Shown here: positions 13,896 to 26,236 of the stretch, piece after piece
Position numbering within the stretch: position 1 is the first letter of the stretch
Layout: every line of letters begins with the position of its first letter
Origin: Betaproteobacteria bacterium
GTDB lineage: Bacteria > Pseudomonadota > Gammaproteobacteria > Burkholderiales > SG8-39
Direction: 5' to 3'
Assembly (NCBI GenBank): GCA_005884455.1
Contig: VBCH01000209.1
Location: 1 to 54,772 of the forward strand
Length of the DNA: 54,772 bases
Position numbers and translations under genes: made by a program
The notes under the pieces: model-generated
The model's database searches: none
What the model was told of the DNA's origin: nothing
The model's input: the letters and a program-made list of their open reading frames with translations, nothing else

Positions 13896-14428
13896 ACTTC
13901 GCACACGCCGTACCGGCGCAAGGCCCTCAGGTGCTGCGGCGTCGGATACCCCTTGTGCACGTCGAAGCCGTACTGCGGGAAACAGCCGTGGAGCCTGCAC
14001 ATCTCGGCATCGCGCGCGGTCTTCGCGAGGATGGATGCCGCCGCGATCACCTTTACTTTCGCGTCTCCGTCCACGATCGCGCGGGCCCTGACGGAGAGTG
14101 CGGGGCAGTGCGCTCCGTCCAACAGGACCTCATCGGGCAGGACCGACAGGGATTCCACGGCGCGGCGCATGGCGAGGAGGCTCGCCTGCAGGACGTTCAA
14201 GCTGTCGATTTCCTCGACGCTCGCCCAGGCGATGGCCCAGGCCAGCGCTCTATCTTTGATGAGGACCGTGAGCCGCTCGCGCTCGCGCACGCTCAAGACC
14301 TTGGAGTCGGCGATTCCGGCCGGCGCGCGACGCCTCGGATCGAATACGACCGCGGCGGCGCAAACCGGTCCGGCGAGCGGCCCGCGGCCGGCTTCGTCGA
14401 CGCCGCAGATCAGGCGGACTGCAGCCAC
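13745..14428 (-). CDS. rnhB: ribonuclease HII
   Basis: [49 protein letters not shown] start. Confidence 0.93.
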   Translation of the reverse strand: MAAVRLICGVDEAGRGPLAGPVCAAAVVFDPRRRAPAGIADSKVLSVRERERLTVLIKDRALAWAIAWASVEEIDSLNVLQASLLAMRRAVESLSVLPDEVLLDGAHCPALSVRARAIVDGDAKVKVIAAASILAKTARDAEMCRLHGCFPQYGFDVHKGYPTPQHLRALRRYGVCEVYRRSFAPVREILDREVRGANSASSLRSPSRSAAGRNSGRRAAVRRSRRA

Positions 14429-15564
14429 GGCAGGAGGGTTTCCGTGGCCCGGGCCGCAGTGTCCCTGCGCAAGAGCCGCCGTATCTGATCGAGGCGCTCC
14501 GGGAGCCTGCGATTGACGACAGGATCGTTGAGGGAATTCAGCACCGCCTGGGCGAGGTTCTCGGGCGTCGCCTCGTGCTGGAGGATCTCCGGCACGAGAA
14601 ATTCCCCGGCGATGATGTTGGGCAGGCCCACCCATGGCAGGGTCGCCATCCTCGACATCATGCGGTACGTGAGGCCGGCCATCTTGTAGGTGATCACCAT
14701 CGGCTTGCGGGCGAGCGCGGCTTCGAGCGTCGCGGTCCCGCTCGCCACGAGCGCGACGTCGCACGCCGCGATCGCGTCGCGCGCGTGGCCGAACAGAACC
14801 GTGAGCGGCAATTCCGCGGCACCGGCGTCGTACATCGCTTCCTCGAAGATGGCGCGCGTTTCGCGGCTCACGAGCGGTACCAGGAAAAGCGCGCCGGGCT
14901 GCCGCGCCGCGATCAGCTTGGCGGTTTGCACGAAGCCCGGGGCCATGTAGCGCACCTCCGACTGGCGGCTTCCCGGCAACAGGGCGATGACCTTCCGTTC
15001 CGCCGACAGGCGCAACTGCTCTCTCGCCGCGGCGGATCCATCCTCGTCGGAGGTCAAATCCGCCAAGGGGTGTCCGACGTAGGCCACCGGCACTCCGGCG
15101 GCGCGGTAGAGCGGCTCCTCGAACGGGAACAGAACCAGCATCTTGTCGACCGACTTCGCGATCGCGGACATGCGCCCGCCGCGCCAGGCCCACAGCGACG
15201 GGCTCACGTAGTGGACCGCCGGAATGCCCGCTCGCTTCAGCTTGCGCTCGAGCGGCAGATTGAAGTCGGGAGCGTCGATGCCGATGAAAACCCTCGGCCT
15301 CGCCGCGAGGAGCCGCCGCCGGAGCTTTCGCCGGATGCCGTGGATTTCGAGAAAATGCCGCAGCACCTCGACGTAGCCGCGCACCGCGAGCTTCTCCATG
15401 GGGAACCAGGAATCGAGGCCCTCCCCTTCCATCTTCGGGCCGCCTATGCCGACGAACTTCAGTCCGGGAACGCGCTCGCGCAGCGCGGCGATAAGATGAG
15501 CTCCGAGAAAGTCCCCCGAAGCCTCCCCCGCGACCATGCCCACGACGATGGGTTTGCCTTCCAC
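14410..15564 (-). CDS. lpxB: lipid-A-disaccharide synthase
   Basis: [32 protein letters not shown]. Confidence 0.96.
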   Translation of the reverse strand: MEGKPIVVGMVAGEASGDFLGAHLIAALRERVPGLKFVGIGGPKMEGEGLDSWFPMEKLAVRGYVEVLRHFLEIHGIRRKLRRRLLAARPRVFIGIDAPDFNLPLERKLKRAGIPAVHYVSPSLWAWRGGRMSAIAKSVDKMLVLFPFEEPLYRAAGVPVAYVGHPLADLTSDEDGSAAAREQLRLSAERKVIALLPGSRQSEVRYMAPGFVQTAKLIAARQPGALFLVPLVSRETRAIFEEAMYDAGAAELPLTVLFGHARDAIAACDVALVASGTATLEAALARKPMVITYKMAGLTYRMMSRMATLPWVGLPNIIAGEFLVPEILQHEATPENLAQAVLNSLNDPVVNRRLPERLDQIRRLLRRDTAARATETLLPWLQSA

Positions 15565-15569
15565 CGCGG

Positions 15570-16340
15570 CTAGCGAATGATGCCCCGCTGCGAGCGCTCG
15601 AGGAAATCGACGAGCACTTGCAGCTCAGGCGACTTGGCGGCCTGGCCCGCAATTTTGCGCCGCGCTTCCGCGAGCGCGAGACCGGACCTGTATAGGGTCT
15701 TGTAGGCGCGCTTGATCGCGGTGATGGTTGCCGCGGCGAAACCGCGGCGCTTCAGCCCCTCGCTGTTGATTCCGAAAGGCTTGGCCGTATTGCCGGCGGC
15801 CATGACGTACGGAGGCAGATCCTGCAGCAGGACAGTCGCGACCCCGGTGATCGAATGGGCGCCGATCGAAACGAACTGATGGGCTCCGGTAAACCCGCCC
15901 AGCACGGCGTAGTCCCCGACCTGCACGTGACCGGCAAGCGTCGCCACATTGGCGAAGACCGCGTGGTCGCCGACCCGGCAGTCATGCGCGATATGCACGT
16001 AGGCCATGATCCAGTTGTCGCTGCCGATGCGCGTGACGCCCGCGTCCTGCGCGGTGCCGCAGCTGAAAGTGCAATACTCTCGGATGGTGTTGCGGTCGCC
16101 GATCTCGAGCGCGGTCGCTTCACCGGCGTATTTCTTGTCCTGGGGCGGTCCGCCGAGCGAGCTGAATCCGTAAATCCGGTTCTGGGTCCCTATGCGAGTT
16201 CTCCCCTCGATCAGCACGTGCGGCCCGATCGAGGTCCCCTCCCCTATCTCGACGTGCTCGCCGATGATCGAATAGGGTCCCACCGAGACTCCCGGGGCGA
16301 GCTTCGCTCCGCTGTGAACGATGGCCGTCGGGTGAATCAT
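15570..16340 (-). CDS. lpxA: UDP-N-acetylglucosamine acyltransferase
   Basis: [27 protein letters not shown] hexapeptide repeats; [18 protein letters not shown]. Confidence 0.96.
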   Translation of the reverse strand: MIHPTAIVHSGAKLAPGVSVGPYSIIGEHVEIGEGTSIGPHVLIEGRTRIGTQNRIYGFSSLGGPPQDKKYAGEATALEIGDRNTIREYCTFSCGTAQDAGVTRIGSDNWIMAYVHIAHDCRVGDHAVFANVATLAGHVQVGDYAVLGGFTGAHQFVSIGAHSITGVATVLLQDLPPYVMAAGNTAKPFGINSEGLKRRGFAAATITAIKRAYKTLYRSGLALAEARRKIAGQAAKSPELQVLVDFLERSQRGIIR

Positions 16341-16771
16341 ATCGGGCGCAGTGTGCACAAGATCTTCGCTTCGGCGGCGAGCGCATCGCCGACGCGCGCC
16401 TGCGCGGCGAATTTCCAGAGTCCCCGTGAGCTGCGTTCCACCGCGACCTCGAGCAGCAGCTGGTCGCCTGGAACTACCGGGCGCTTGAACCGCGCCTCGT
16501 CGATTCCCGCGAAGTAGTAGACCGACTTGTCGTCCGCCTTCGTGTTCATGGTGCGGAACGACAATACGGCTGCCGCCTGGGCGAGAGCCTCGATGATCAT
16601 GACGCCCGGCATCACCGGATAGTGCGGGAAATGCCCGGTAAAGAAAGGCTCGTTCATGGAGACGTTCTTGAGCGCGAGAAGCCGCTTGCCCGGCTCGCAT
16701 TCGAGCACCCTGTCCAGGAGGAGCATGGGATAGCGGTGAGGCAAGTATTCCAGGATCTCTCGGATGTCCAT
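16337..16771 (-). CDS. fabZ: 3-hydroxyacyl-ACP dehydratase FabZ
   Basis: [40 protein letters not shown]. Confidence 0.97.
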   Translation of the reverse strand: MDIREILEYLPHRYPMLLLDRVLECEPGKRLLALKNVSMNEPFFTGHFPHYPVMPGVMIIEALAQAAAVLSFRTMNTKADDKSVYYFAGIDEARFKRPVVPGDQLLLEVAVERSSRGLWKFAAQARVGDALAAEAKILCTLRPI

Positions 16772-16774
16772 CTC

Positions 16775-17821
16775 TTACCTCTTTCTCTTTACTGGGAGTC
16801 GCTTTTCCAGCTCGCGGATACGCTTGGCCAGCCGGTCGAGGCCGCGCAGGTGCGCCACCGTCTTCGCCCACTCGCGGGCGGGCGCCGAAGGCAGCGCCCC
16901 GGCATAGGTGCCCGCGCGCGTGATGGATTTCGTCACCACGGCCGCGGCGGAGATCGTCACGTGATCGGCGATCGTCAAATGGCCGATGATGCGCGCGGCT
17001 CCGCCGATGGCGCAGTGCCGGCCGATGCGCGTGCTGCCTGCGACGGCTGCACAGCCGGCCATCGCGGTATGCGCACCGATGCGCACGTTGTGGCCGATCT
17101 GGATCTGGTTGTCGAGCTTGACGCCATCCTCGATCACCGTGTCGTCGAGCGCGCCGCGGTCGATCGTGGTGTTTGCGCCGATCTCGACGTCGTCGCCTAT
17201 CACGGCGCGCCCGGTCTGCGGAATCTTGATCCAGCGTCCGGAATCCGGCGCCATGCCGAAACCGTCTGCGCCGATCACCACGCCGGCGTGGATCAAGGCG
17301 CGCTTGCCTATGACGCACCGGGGATAGACCGTCACCGAGGGACCCAGGCGGCTGTCCTCCCCGATCGAGGCATCTTCGCCGATCGTGCAGCTCGCATCGA
17401 TCACGACGCGCTCCCCCAGCCGTGCCCCGCGTCCGACATGGCAGCCGGGCCCTACCGTGGCGGAGGCCGGAATCTCCGCGTCCTCTTCGACGACGGCGCG
17501 CGCGTGGATTCCCGCAGCGGGGCGACTGCCGGAGTCGAACAGCTGCGCGGCCCGGGCATAGTAGACATAGGGGTCGTCGCAGAGGATCCTCGGCAGGGCG
17601 GTCGCGTCGCGTTCCTCGCGCGCCAAAATCACGGCCGACGCACGCGTGTCGCGCAAGTGCGCCCGGTACCGGCCGTGCGAGAAGAAGCAAAGATCGCCCG
17701 GGCCGGCGCTCTCCAACGTAGCGATCCGCAGAATCTCGGCGCTGGGATCGCCGATCAGCTCCCCGCCGAGCTTGGCGACGATTTCACCGAGTCTATACGT
17801 ACGCGAAATGGATTGCGTCAC
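16775..17821 (-). CDS. lpxD: UDP-3-O-(3-hydroxymyristoyl)glucosamine N-acyltransferase
   Basis: N-terminal LpxD domain and hexapeptide repeats; QIGHNVRIG; order fabZ-lpxD-skp-bamA. Confidence 0.96.
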   Translation of the reverse strand: MTQSISRTYRLGEIVAKLGGELIGDPSAEILRIATLESAGPGDLCFFSHGRYRAHLRDTRASAVILAREERDATALPRILCDDPYVYYARAAQLFDSGSRPAAGIHARAVVEEDAEIPASATVGPGCHVGRGARLGERVVIDASCTIGEDASIGEDSRLGPSVTVYPRCVIGKRALIHAGVVIGADGFGMAPDSGRWIKIPQTGRAVIGDDVEIGANTTIDRGALDDTVIEDGVKLDNQIQIGHNVRIGAHTAMAGCAAVAGSTRIGRHCAIGGAARIIGHLTIADHVTISAAAVVTKSITRAGTYAGALPSAPAREWAKTVAHLRGLDRLAKRIRELEKRLPVKRKR

Positions 17822-17827
17822 GCCGAA

Positions 17828-18367
17828 TCACTTGCCCGCGCGAGTATCCTCTAGCGCCTTGATGACCCTGTCGGTGATGTCGATGCGGGTGCTCGCCCAC
17901 ACGACCTGCTCGTTCTGAAACACGATGTCGAGCTTTTCGGCCTCTGCAATCTGCCTCACGGCACGGTTGGCGCGTTCGAGGACTCCTTCGAATTCCTCCT
18001 TGCGCCGCTGGGCCAGATCCTCGTTGAACTCCCGTTGTTTGCGCTGAAAGTCCCGGTTGACATCGCTGAATTCGCGTTCGCGCTTTTGCCGCTCCGATTC
18101 CGACATCGTCAAGGCGTTCTTCTCCAGGCTTCCCTGCATCTTTTTCAGCTGCTCCGCGATCTTGGAGAGCTCCTGCCCGCGCAGAGAGAATTCCTGCTCC
18201 AGTTTCTTCTGGGCCCGCTGCGCAGCGGGCGCCTCCCTCAGAATCCGCTCCAAGCTGACGAACCCGATGCTCGACTGCGCGAGCGCCGGGCTGACGACCC
18301 CCATGGATGCGGTGAGGATGCAACCGGCGAGAAAGTAGCTTTTCGAAGCTGCCATGGGGCCTGCCAT
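17828..18367 (-). CDS. skp: OmpH/Skp periplasmic chaperone
   Basis: Signal peptide, IGFVSLERILREAPAAQRAQKKLEQEF coiled coil. Confidence 0.92.
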   Translation of the reverse strand: MAGPMAASKSYFLAGCILTASMGVVSPALAQSSIGFVSLERILREAPAAQRAQKKLEQEFSLRGQELSKIAEQLKKMQGSLEKNALTMSESERQKREREFSDVNRDFQRKQREFNEDLAQRRKEEFEGVLERANRAVRQIAEAEKLDIVFQNEQVVWASTRIDITDRVIKALEDTRAGK

Positions 18368-18390
18368 TGAGAAAGGATTATACCGGGCCG

Positions 18391-20664
18391 TCAGAACAAG
18401 GTTCCAAGCGTGAACTGGATGTTCTGGATACTGTCCCCGGGCCTGTCGTTGAGCGGCCTTGCGACGCTGATCTTCATCGGGCCGACCGGCGAGTTCCAGG
18501 CGAAGCTCATTCCCCATGAGGCACGCATTTGCGAAAGGTCGAGCTTTTCGGTGAAGGCGTAGACTTGTCCCGCGTCGATGAAAGCACCGAATCGCATCGA
18601 CCGGTCGGTGCTGCCCGGTACCGGGAACAGCAGCTCCGCCGATCCGTTGACTTTCCGATTGCCCCCCAGAAAGCTGCCGTCGAGGTCGCGTGGGCCCAAC
18701 GACGCGGTCCGGTATCCGCGCACGCTGCCGATGCCGCCCGAGTAATAGTTCTTGAAAAACGGCAGCGGTTTTCCACCGTACCCTTCCCCGGTGTCAAGCT
18801 CCCCGCTGAGAAAGAACGTGAGGTTGCGCGAGTACGGATAGAAATACTGGTGGGTGTAGGAATACTTCCAGTACTGCAGGTCCCCCGGCGGCGTCGCCAG
18901 CTCCAGAGTGGCGCGCTCGAGGTGACCCCTCGTGGGCCAGATGAAGCTGTCCCGCGAGTCGCGGACCCAGCCGGCGGTGCTGACCAGCGTAATATAGTTG
19001 CTGCCGAGCTGGTTTTGAAAAATGAGGTAACGCTGCGGGCTGTCCGGGGCGAGGAAGAGCTTGACCTGCTCCGTACCGAAGCCGAAAAACAAGGTGTCGT
19101 ACTCGGTATAGGGCACTCCGAAGCGTACCGCCCCGCCGACCGTGCTCGTCCTGTAGTGGCCGATTCCCAGCGTCGAGGCGTTCACGTCGCGCCGATAGAC
19201 GTCGAAGCCGCGGCTGACTCCGTCGACCGTGTAGTAGGGATCGGTAAAGGAAAGCGAGGCGACCTTGTTCACCGATCCGGAAGCGACTTGCAGTCCCACC
19301 GTGTTGCCGGTACCGAAAAAATTGCTCTGCTGAACGGAAGCCTGAATGATGAGTCTATCGACGTTCGAAAACCCCACGCCGAGCAGCACCGCGCCCGTCG
19401 GCTTCTCCTTGACCCGCACGGTGACGTCGACCTGATCGGTGGTGCCGGGCACCGCCGGCGTCTCGACCTCGACTTCGCTGAAAAAACCTGTCTTGTCGAT
19501 CCGCTGCTTGGAGAGCTGCAGCTTCTGGCTGTCGAAAAAGCTGCCTTCGAGCTGGCGCATCTCGCGACGCACCACCTCGTCGCGGGTGCGCGTGTTTCCG
19601 ACGACGTTGATCCGCCGTACATAGACGCGCCGTCCGGGGTCTATCAAAAAGGTGAAGCTGACCTTGCGCTTCTCCTTGTCGATATCGGGATTCGCATTGA
19701 CGTTGGCAAAAGCGTACCCGTCCCGCCCCAGCCGGTCGGTGATCGCCTTGGTAGAGTCGGTGAGCTTTTCCCTGGAAAAGGTTTCGCCCGATTTGATCGT
19801 GATCAGCGAGCGAAGCTCCGCCTCGGGTACGAGCAAGTCGCCCGCCAGCTTCACATCGGCGACCTCATATTTCTCGCCCTCGGTGATGTTGACCGTGATG
19901 TAGATGTCGCGGCGGTCGGGCGTGATCGAGACCTGGGTGGAATCGATATTGAACTCGAGGTAGCCCGCGTTCAGGTAATGCGAGCGCATCGATTCGAGGT
20001 CGGCTTGAAGCTTTTGCCGTGAGTATTGATCGTTTTTCGAAAACCAGGTGAAGAAGCCGGGGGTGCGCAGCTGGAGCACTTGGAGCAATTCGTCCTCGGT
20101 GAACGCGTGGTTGCCAACGATGTTGATTCTCCTGATCTTCGCGACCTCCCCCTCGTTCAGGTTGAAATTGATTGCGACCCGGTTGCGGTCGAGCGGCGTG
20201 ACGGTCGTTGTCACCTCCACGCCGTAGAGGCCCCGGGTCAGATACTGGCGTTTGAGCTCCTGCTCCGCCTGATCGAGCAGGGCACGGTCGAAGATGCGGC
20301 CCTCCTGGAATCCGACGTCGCGCAGCCCTTGCTTGACCTTGTCTTTTTCGAATTCCTTCATTCCGACGAAATCGATCGAAGCGATGGCCGGCCGCTCCTC
20401 GAGAGTCACGATCAGCACGTTTCCCTGGACCTCGAGCCTGACGTCGCGGAAGAACCCGGTGGCGAACAGGGTGCGAATCGCGCCGGCGGCCTTCTCGTCG
20501 GTCATCGTGTCGCCGACCTTGACGGGGAGATAGCTGAAGACCGTCCCCGCCTCGATGCGCTGGATGCCCTCGACGCGAATGTCGCGCACGACGAACGGTT
20601 GGAACGCCCACGCCGGCGCGGCGAGCACGAGCGGGAAGAGCGCGGCTCGTAGCGCGTTTTTCAC
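18391..20664 (-). CDS. bamA: outer membrane assembly factor BamA
   Basis: POTRA domains and C-terminal Omp85 barrel (GGIGSVRGYRTASLGPRD). Confidence 0.97.
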   Translation of the reverse strand: MKNALRAALFPLVLAAPAWAFQPFVVRDIRVEGIQRIEAGTVFSYLPVKVGDTMTDEKAAGAIRTLFATGFFRDVRLEVQGNVLIVTLEERPAIASIDFVGMKEFEKDKVKQGLRDVGFQEGRIFDRALLDQAEQELKRQYLTRGLYGVEVTTTVTPLDRNRVAINFNLNEGEVAKIRRINIVGNHAFTEDELLQVLQLRTPGFFTWFSKNDQYSRQKLQADLESMRSHYLNAGYLEFNIDSTQVSITPDRRDIYITVNITEGEKYEVADVKLAGDLLVPEAELRSLITIKSGETFSREKLTDSTKAITDRLGRDGYAFANVNANPDIDKEKRKVSFTFLIDPGRRVYVRRINVVGNTRTRDEVVRREMRQLEGSFFDSQKLQLSKQRIDKTGFFSEVEVETPAVPGTTDQVDVTVRVKEKPTGAVLLGVGFSNVDRLIIQASVQQSNFFGTGNTVGLQVASGSVNKVASLSFTDPYYTVDGVSRGFDVYRRDVNASTLGIGHYRTSTVGGAVRFGVPYTEYDTLFFGFGTEQVKLFLAPDSPQRYLIFQNQLGSNYITLVSTAGWVRDSRDSFIWPTRGHLERATLELATPPGDLQYWKYSYTHQYFYPYSRNLTFFLSGELDTGEGYGGKPLPFFKNYYSGGIGSVRGYRTASLGPRDLDGSFLGGNRKVNGSAELLFPVPGSTDRSMRFGAFIDAGQVYAFTEKLDLSQMRASWGMSFAWNSPVGPMKISVARPLNDRPGDSIQNIQFTLGTLF

Positions 20665-20674
20665 TGGTGGATCG

Positions 20675-22039
20675 TTAACCCGCGAACAAACGGTTGAAAT
20701 CGTTGTAGATGGCGAACGCCATCAGGAAGAGGAGGAGCGTGAGGCCCAGACGCTGGCCCAGCTCCATTGTTCGCTCCGAAACCGGGCTGCCCTTGAAAAT
20801 CTCGATCACGTAATACAGCAGGTGTCCCCCATCCAATAACGGAATCGGAAGGAGGTTGAGCACGCCCAGGCTGATGCTGATCAACGCGAGAAATGCAATG
20901 TAGGCGCCGATACCCAGCTGCGCCGACTGACCCGCGTAATCGGCGATCGTCACCGGGCCGCTCAGGTTCTTCCAGGAGACCTGGCCGACGACCATCTTGC
21001 CGAGCATCTTCAGGCTGAACACCGACATCTCCCAGGTCCGCTCGAGAGCCATTCCAAGCGCGGCAGCCGGCGCGTAGCGCACGGTCGTAACGAGGCTCTT
21101 CATCGGATCGGAATCCATTTGCGGAGCCGTCCCGATGCGGCCGAAGCGCTCGCCGTTCTGCTGCACCGTCTCGGGTCGCAGCCGGACCTCGATTTGGCTG
21201 CCGCCGCGGACGATGCCGAGCCGGACGATTTCGCCGGGCCGGCGCCGGACGGCCCTCACGACATCCTCCCAGACCCGTATCTCGCTTCCATCGATCGAAA
21301 CGACCCGGTCTCCCGGACGCAACCCCCCCGACTCGGCCACGCTCCCCGCCACGACCTTGCCGATGACCGGCGCTATGTCCGGCCGATTCAGCCTCAAGCC
21401 CAAGCGCGCGAGGGGGTCGCTGTCGAAGCCTTCGAGATCGAAACCCGACAGATCCAGGGTGCGCCAGGTAAGCCGTTGTTGAGGGTCGATCACTTCGAGT
21501 CGCGCCGACTTTTTTTCCACTGCGAGCTGCAGCAGGCGCCAGCGCACCTGCTGCCAGCTGGCCATCGGCTCATCGTTGATTTTGAGGATCGTCTCGCCTC
21601 GCACGAAACCGCTCGCCTCCGCGACGGTTCCGGGATCCGGGGTGCCGACGACGGGCTTCGCCTCCTGCACGCCACCCACGAAAAGGGCCCAGTAGAAAAC
21701 GATGGCGAGCAAGAAATTGGCCGCCGGCCCCGCGGCGACGATCGCGATGCGGCGCCATACTCTCTGGCGATTGAATGCCCGGTGCGCTTCTTCCGGCGCG
21801 ACCGGCGCCTCGTGCTCATCGAGCATTTTTACGTAGCCGCCGAGCGGCAGCGCCGCGATCACCCATTCGGTCCGGTCCCGGCCGCTTCGGATCCGCCACA
21901 GCGGCCTGCCGAAACCGATCGAGAAGCGCAATACCTTCACTCCGAAGAGGTGCGCGATCAGATAGTGCCCGAACTCGTGAAACACGATCAGCACGCCGAG
22001 CGCGACGACGAAGGCCAAGACGGTGATGGCGAGGTTCAT
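20675..22039 (-). CDS. rseP: RIP metalloprotease RseP
   Basis: [18 protein letters not shown] HExxH motif, PDZ domain, [12 protein letters not shown]. Confidence 0.96.
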   Translation of the reverse strand: MNLAITVLAFVVALGVLIVFHEFGHYLIAHLFGVKVLRFSIGFGRPLWRIRSGRDRTEWVIAALPLGGYVKMLDEHEAPVAPEEAHRAFNRQRVWRRIAIVAAGPAANFLLAIVFYWALFVGGVQEAKPVVGTPDPGTVAEASGFVRGETILKINDEPMASWQQVRWRLLQLAVEKKSARLEVIDPQQRLTWRTLDLSGFDLEGFDSDPLARLGLRLNRPDIAPVIGKVVAGSVAESGGLRPGDRVVSIDGSEIRVWEDVVRAVRRRPGEIVRLGIVRGGSQIEVRLRPETVQQNGERFGRIGTAPQMDSDPMKSLVTTVRYAPAAALGMALERTWEMSVFSLKMLGKMVVGQVSWKNLSGPVTIADYAGQSAQLGIGAYIAFLALISISLGVLNLLPIPLLDGGHLLYYVIEIFKGSPVSERTMELGQRLGLTLLLFLMAFAIYNDFNRLFAG

Positions 22040-23235
22040 GCGGCGTGGGAGTTGAATCGCGCGACGATCTGGTTCGCCCGCGCCCGGGCTCTCGCGTCGG
22101 CGGCGAGCACATCCTCCAGAGTGCCGAGCGCGTCCGCGGAGAGGCTGTTCAGGGCCTCCTCGATCACCGCGGTGATCTGCAGGAAAGGCAGCCGGCCTTC
22201 GAGAAAGGCGGCGACAGCGACCTCGTTGGCCGCGTTCAGCGTCGCCGGCGCGGCGCCTCCGCTCCTCAACGCCGCGTAGGCGAGCTCGAGTGCGGGGAAA
22301 CGCTCGAAATCGGGCTGCTCGAAGGAGAGGAGCCCGATGCGAAAGAGGTCGAGCGACGACACTCCGGCCTCGATGCGCTCCGGATAGGCGAGCGCCTGGG
22401 CGATCGGCGTTCGCATGTCGGGATGTCCGAGCTGGGCGATCACCGAGCCGTCGGCGTACTCGACCATCGAGTGGACCACGCTTTGCGGATGGACGACGAC
22501 CTGGATCTGTTCCGCGCTTGCACCGAAGAGCCACCGGGCCTCGATGATCTCCAGTCCCTTGTTCATCATGGTCGCCGAATCCACCGAGATCTTGCGTCCC
22601 ATGACCCAATTCGGATGGGCGCAGGCTTCGTCGGGCGTCACCCGGTGCAGCTCCGCTCGCGAACGGCTCCTGAACGGCCCCCCCGATCCGGTGAGGAGGA
22701 TCCTCCGGACGCCTTTGGCGACGAGCTCTCCCGAGGCGAACGGAGGAAGGCATTGGAAGATGGCGTTGTGCTCGCTGTCGATCGGCAGCAGCATCGCCCC
22801 GCTGGCTCGGACGGTCTCCATGAACACGGGGCCGGCGATCACCAGCGCTTCCTTGTTTGCGAGCAGCAGCTTCTTGCCCGCCCTCGCCGCGGCGAGCGTG
22901 GCGCGAAGCCCGGCCGCCCCGACGATAGCGGCCATGACGCAGTCGACTTCGGGCAGGGAAGCCACTTCCACGAGCCCCGCCTCCCCCGCGAGAACGCGGC
23001 AGCCGACGCCAGCCCCCGCCAGGCGCTCGCGCAGCCGGGGCGCGTGAGCGGCGTCCGCGACGCACACGTAGTCGGGCCGGTGTCGCCTGCACAGATCGGC
23101 CAGCTCATCGACTTGCCGATGAGCGGTCAACGCCGCCACACGGAAGCGCGAAGGATGTCGCGCGATCACATCCAGAGTACTCGCTCCGATCGAGCCCGTC
23201 GCTCCGAGTATCGCGATGTTTTGAATCGAGGTCAT
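22036..23235 (-). CDS. dxr: 1-deoxy-D-xylulose-5-phosphate reductoisomerase
   Basis: [41 protein letters not shown]. Confidence 0.97.
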   Translation of the reverse strand: MTSIQNIAILGATGSIGASTLDVIARHPSRFRVAALTAHRQVDELADLCRRHRPDYVCVADAAHAPRLRERLAGAGVGCRVLAGEAGLVEVASLPEVDCVMAAIVGAAGLRATLAAARAGKKLLLANKEALVIAGPVFMETVRASGAMLLPIDSEHNAIFQCLPPFASGELVAKGVRRILLTGSGGPFRSRSRAELHRVTPDEACAHPNWVMGRKISVDSATMMNKGLEIIEARWLFGASAEQIQVVVHPQSVVHSMVEYADGSVIAQLGHPDMRTPIAQALAYPERIEAGVSSLDLFRIGLLSFEQPDFERFPALELAYAALRSGGAAPATLNAANEVAVAAFLEGRLPFLQITAVIEEALNSLSADALGTLEDVLAADARARARANQIVARFNSHAA

Positions 23236-24035
23236 CTCATGAACGCAAGCACTGCCAGGGGGAGCATGGCCACGGGCGCATCGATGCGGTCGAGTATCCC
23301 TCCGTGGCCGGGCAGAAAAGTACCGCTGTCCTTGACCCCCGCCTGGCGTTTTATCAGAGATTCGAACAGATCGCCAATTATCCCCGCGATAGCGAGTCCG
23401 AGCAGAACCGGGAGGATCCACGCGGGCGCCACTTTCATGGGGCTGCCGCCCAAGGTTGCCCAAGCCGAGGCGTAAAGACCGACTGCAGCCAGCGCCCCGG
23501 CGACACCCTCCCAGGTCTTCCCGGGGCTGATGGAAGGGGCGAGCTTGTGCTTACCGAAGCGCCGGCCGACAAAATACGCGGCCGTGTCGGAAATCCAGGC
23601 CGTTGCAAGCACGGCGAGGAGGAAGGAAGGATGAACGCCGCGCAAGTCCACAAGCGCCGCGGCGGCGGGTACCAGCGCCGTAGCGCCCGCTGCGAGCAGC
23701 AGGGCCCGGCTGCCGCAGCGAGGTTGCCGCCAAATCCACACCGGGACAAGGAAGATCCAGAACAACCCCGCGGCATAGTAAACCCAGGCCGGCGCATACA
23801 AGCCGTTCGTCACGGAAGCCTCGAGGATCCCGGGCAGCACAAAAAGTCCAACCAAGAACATCGAGTAAATCGAGCGCCGGACTGCGGCAAGCGCCACCAG
23901 TGCTCCCCATTCCCAAGCGGAAAGTCCGAGAAACACGGCGCAAAATGCGATCCAGCCGTTCTTGGGCAACAGGAACAGCGCCGAAACGAATCCGGCAAGC
24001 AGGACAACCGCCGTCATCACGCGGGTTTTGAGCAT
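23232..24035 (-). CDS. cdsA: phosphatidate cytidylyltransferase
   Basis: C-terminal [17 protein letters not shown]...[31 protein letters not shown]. Confidence 0.95.
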   Translation of the reverse strand: MLKTRVMTAVVLLAGFVSALFLLPKNGWIAFCAVFLGLSAWEWGALVALAAVRRSIYSMFLVGLFVLPGILEASVTNGLYAPAWVYYAAGLFWIFLVPVWIWRQPRCGSRALLLAAGATALVPAAAALVDLRGVHPSFLLAVLATAWISDTAAYFVGRRFGKHKLAPSISPGKTWEGVAGALAAVGLYASAWATLGGSPMKVAPAWILPVLLGLAIAGIIGDLFESLIKRQAGVKDSGTFLPGHGGILDRIDAPVAMLPLAVLAFMR

Positions 24036-24072
24036 GGTTGCCCGCGCTTCCCCGCCCGCAAGGCGGGAGGCC

Positions 24073-24858
24073 CTACGCGATCCTCCGCCGGCCGCCGCTC
24101 TCGCGTTTGGTTTTTTCGAGTTGCTCGCTGGTCCGCCCGAAGCGGCGCTCGCGCTCGCGATACCAAGCGATCGCCGCGTCGAGCTGCTTGGCGTCGAAAT
24201 CTGGCCACAGCGTCGGGGTGAAATACAGTTCGGTATACGCAAGCTGCCAAAGCAGGAAATTACTGATGCGCTGCTCGCCTCCGGTGCGAATGAACAGATC
24301 CGGTTCGGGCGCGTAGTTGAGCGCCAGATATGGAGCGAGTTGTTCCTCGCTATATCCCTCGGCCGGCAGCGGGCCGCTGCGCGCGAGCTTCAGCAAAGCC
24401 TGCATCAGATCCCAGCGGCCGCCATAGTTGGCGGCAATCGTGAGAGTAAGCCCCACATTGTGCGCGGTGAGCTCCTGGGCGCGGCGCGCGAGCTCGACCA
24501 CGCGCGGCCCGAAAGGCGCGATATCGCCGATTATTTTGAGGCGCACCTTGTTCTGGTGCAGCCGCTCGGCTTCCTGTTCCAGGGCGGCCATGAACAGCTG
24601 CTTGAGCGTGGAAACCTCTTCGGCGGGCCGGCGCCAGTTCTCCGAGCTGAAAGCGAACAGGGTCAGGTATTCGATGCCGCGATCGGTGCACGCGCGCGTG
24701 ACCCGGCGCACCGTCTCGACCCCTTGCTTATGACCGGCGACGCGCGGGAGATAGCGCTTCTTGGCCCACCGCCCGTTGCCATCCATGATGATGGCGATAT
24801 GCTTGGGGATATCGCCGGGGGCCGGGATCTCGCGCGTTGAGCTGACGAAAGGTTTCAT
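24073..24858 (-). CDS. uppS: isoprenyl transferase (undecaprenyl diphosphate synthase)
   Basis: [49 protein letters not shown]. Confidence 0.97.
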   Translation of the reverse strand: MKPFVSSTREIPAPGDIPKHIAIIMDGNGRWAKKRYLPRVAGHKQGVETVRRVTRACTDRGIEYLTLFAFSSENWRRPAEEVSTLKQLFMAALEQEAERLHQNKVRLKIIGDIAPFGPRVVELARRAQELTAHNVGLTLTIAANYGGRWDLMQALLKLARSGPLPAEGYSEEQLAPYLALNYAPEPDLFIRTGGEQRISNFLLWQLAYTELYFTPTLWPDFDAKQLDAAIAWYRERERRFGRTSEQLEKTKRESGGRRRIA

Positions 24859-24883
24859 GGGGTGGACATTCTGTGGTGTTCGA

Positions 24884-25447
24884 TTAAACCGCCATCAGCT
24901 CTGCCTCTTTTGCCGCGATCATCTTGTCGATTTCGGCGATGTGCCTGTCGGTGAGCTTTTGGATCTCGTCTTGCGCGCGCCGTTCCTCGTCTTCGGACAC
25001 GGCCTTGCCCTTCAGCAATTCCTTGAGCGCATGATTGGCGTCGCGGCGCGAGTTGCGCACGGCAACCTTGGCATTTTCCCCCTCGTGCTTGATTACCTTG
25101 ATTAAATCGCGGCGGCGCTCCTCCGTGAGAGTCGGCATCGGAACCCGCACCATGTCTCCGTGAGAAGCAGGATTCAGGCCAAGATCGGACTCGCGGATGG
25201 CCTTCTCGATCGCTCCGAGCATCTTTTTTTCCCACGGCGATACCCCGAGGGTGCGGGCGTCGAGGAGGCTTACGTTGGCAACCTTCGGAATCGGCATCTG
25301 ACTGCCGTAGTAGTCCACAGAGACGTGGTCGAGCAGTCCCGCGTGCGCGCGCCCGGTGCGGACCTTGGACAAGTCTGCTTTCAAGGCATCGAGCGACTTG
25401 TGCATTCTCTGCTCGGTATTCTTCTTGACGTCGGCCAGGGTATTCAT
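24884..25447 (-). CDS. frr: ribosome recycling factor
   Basis: [35 protein letters not shown]. Confidence 0.97.
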   Translation of the reverse strand: MNTLADVKKNTEQRMHKSLDALKADLSKVRTGRAHAGLLDHVSVDYYGSQMPIPKVANVSLLDARTLGVSPWEKKMLGAIEKAIRESDLGLNPASHGDMVRVPMPTLTEERRRDLIKVIKHEGENAKVAVRNSRRDANHALKELLKGKAVSEDEERRAQDEIQKLTDRHIAEIDKMIAAKEAELMAV

Positions 25448-25465
25448 GACCCTCTCCTCGCAATC

Positions 25466-26233
25466 TCAGGCGCTCACGTAAACCAGCGTGCCTTCCTTTT
25501 CACCGGTGACGACCCGCTTCATCGCTCCGGCTTTCAGGATGCTGAACACGGTGATTGGGAGCTTCTGATCGCGGCAAAGCGCGAAGGCCGTGGCATCCAT
25601 CACCTTCAGATTCTTGATCATCGCCTCGTCAAAGCTCAGCTTGTCGTAGAGCTTGGCGTCCGGGCGCAGCTTGGGATCGGCCGTATAGATGCCGTCGACC
25701 TTGGTCGCCTTGAGGACCATTTCCGCGCCGATCTCCGTTCCCCGCAGCGCCGCCGCGGTATCGGTCGTAAAGAACGGGTTGCCTGTCCCCGCGGCAAAGA
25801 TGACGATCTTGCCTTCCTCGAGGTAGCGGATCGCCTTGTTGCGGATGTAGGGCTCGACGACCTGCTCTATGTTGAGCGCAGACTGCACCCGCGCGTTCAA
25901 GCCCGCCTGCCGCATGGCGTCCTGCAGGGCGAGCGCGTTCATGATGGTCGCGAGCATTCCGATGTAGTCGGCCGTGGCGCGATCCATTCCCGCCGCGCCT
26001 GGCGCCACGCCGCGAAAGATATTGCCGCCCCCGATCACCACTGCGATCTCCAGCCCGAGCGCCGCGACCTGGGCGATCTCGCCGACGATGCGCTCGATGG
26101 TGGCGCGGTTGATCCCGAAGGAATCGTCTCCCATCAGGGCTTCACCGCTCAATTTGAGCAGGATGCGCTTGTATTTGGCAGTTGCGGTCACTCCAGGCTG
26201 TCTTTCTTTCTTCTTGTCTCCGTGTAGCTCCAT
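25466..26233 (-). CDS. pyrH: UMP kinase (alternative GTG start near 26191)
   Basis: [31 protein letters not shown]. Confidence 0.96.
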   Translation of the reverse strand: MELHGDKKKERQPGVTATAKYKRILLKLSGEALMGDDSFGINRATIERIVGEIAQVAALGLEIAVVIGGGNIFRGVAPGAAGMDRATADYIGMLATIMNALALQDAMRQAGLNARVQSALNIEQVVEPYIRNKAIRYLEEGKIVIFAAGTGNPFFTTDTAAALRGTEIGAEMVLKATKVDGIYTADPKLRPDAKLYDKLSFDEAMIKNLKVMDATAFALCRDQKLPITVFSILKAGAMKRVVTGEKEGTLVYVSA

Positions 26234-26236
26234 GGT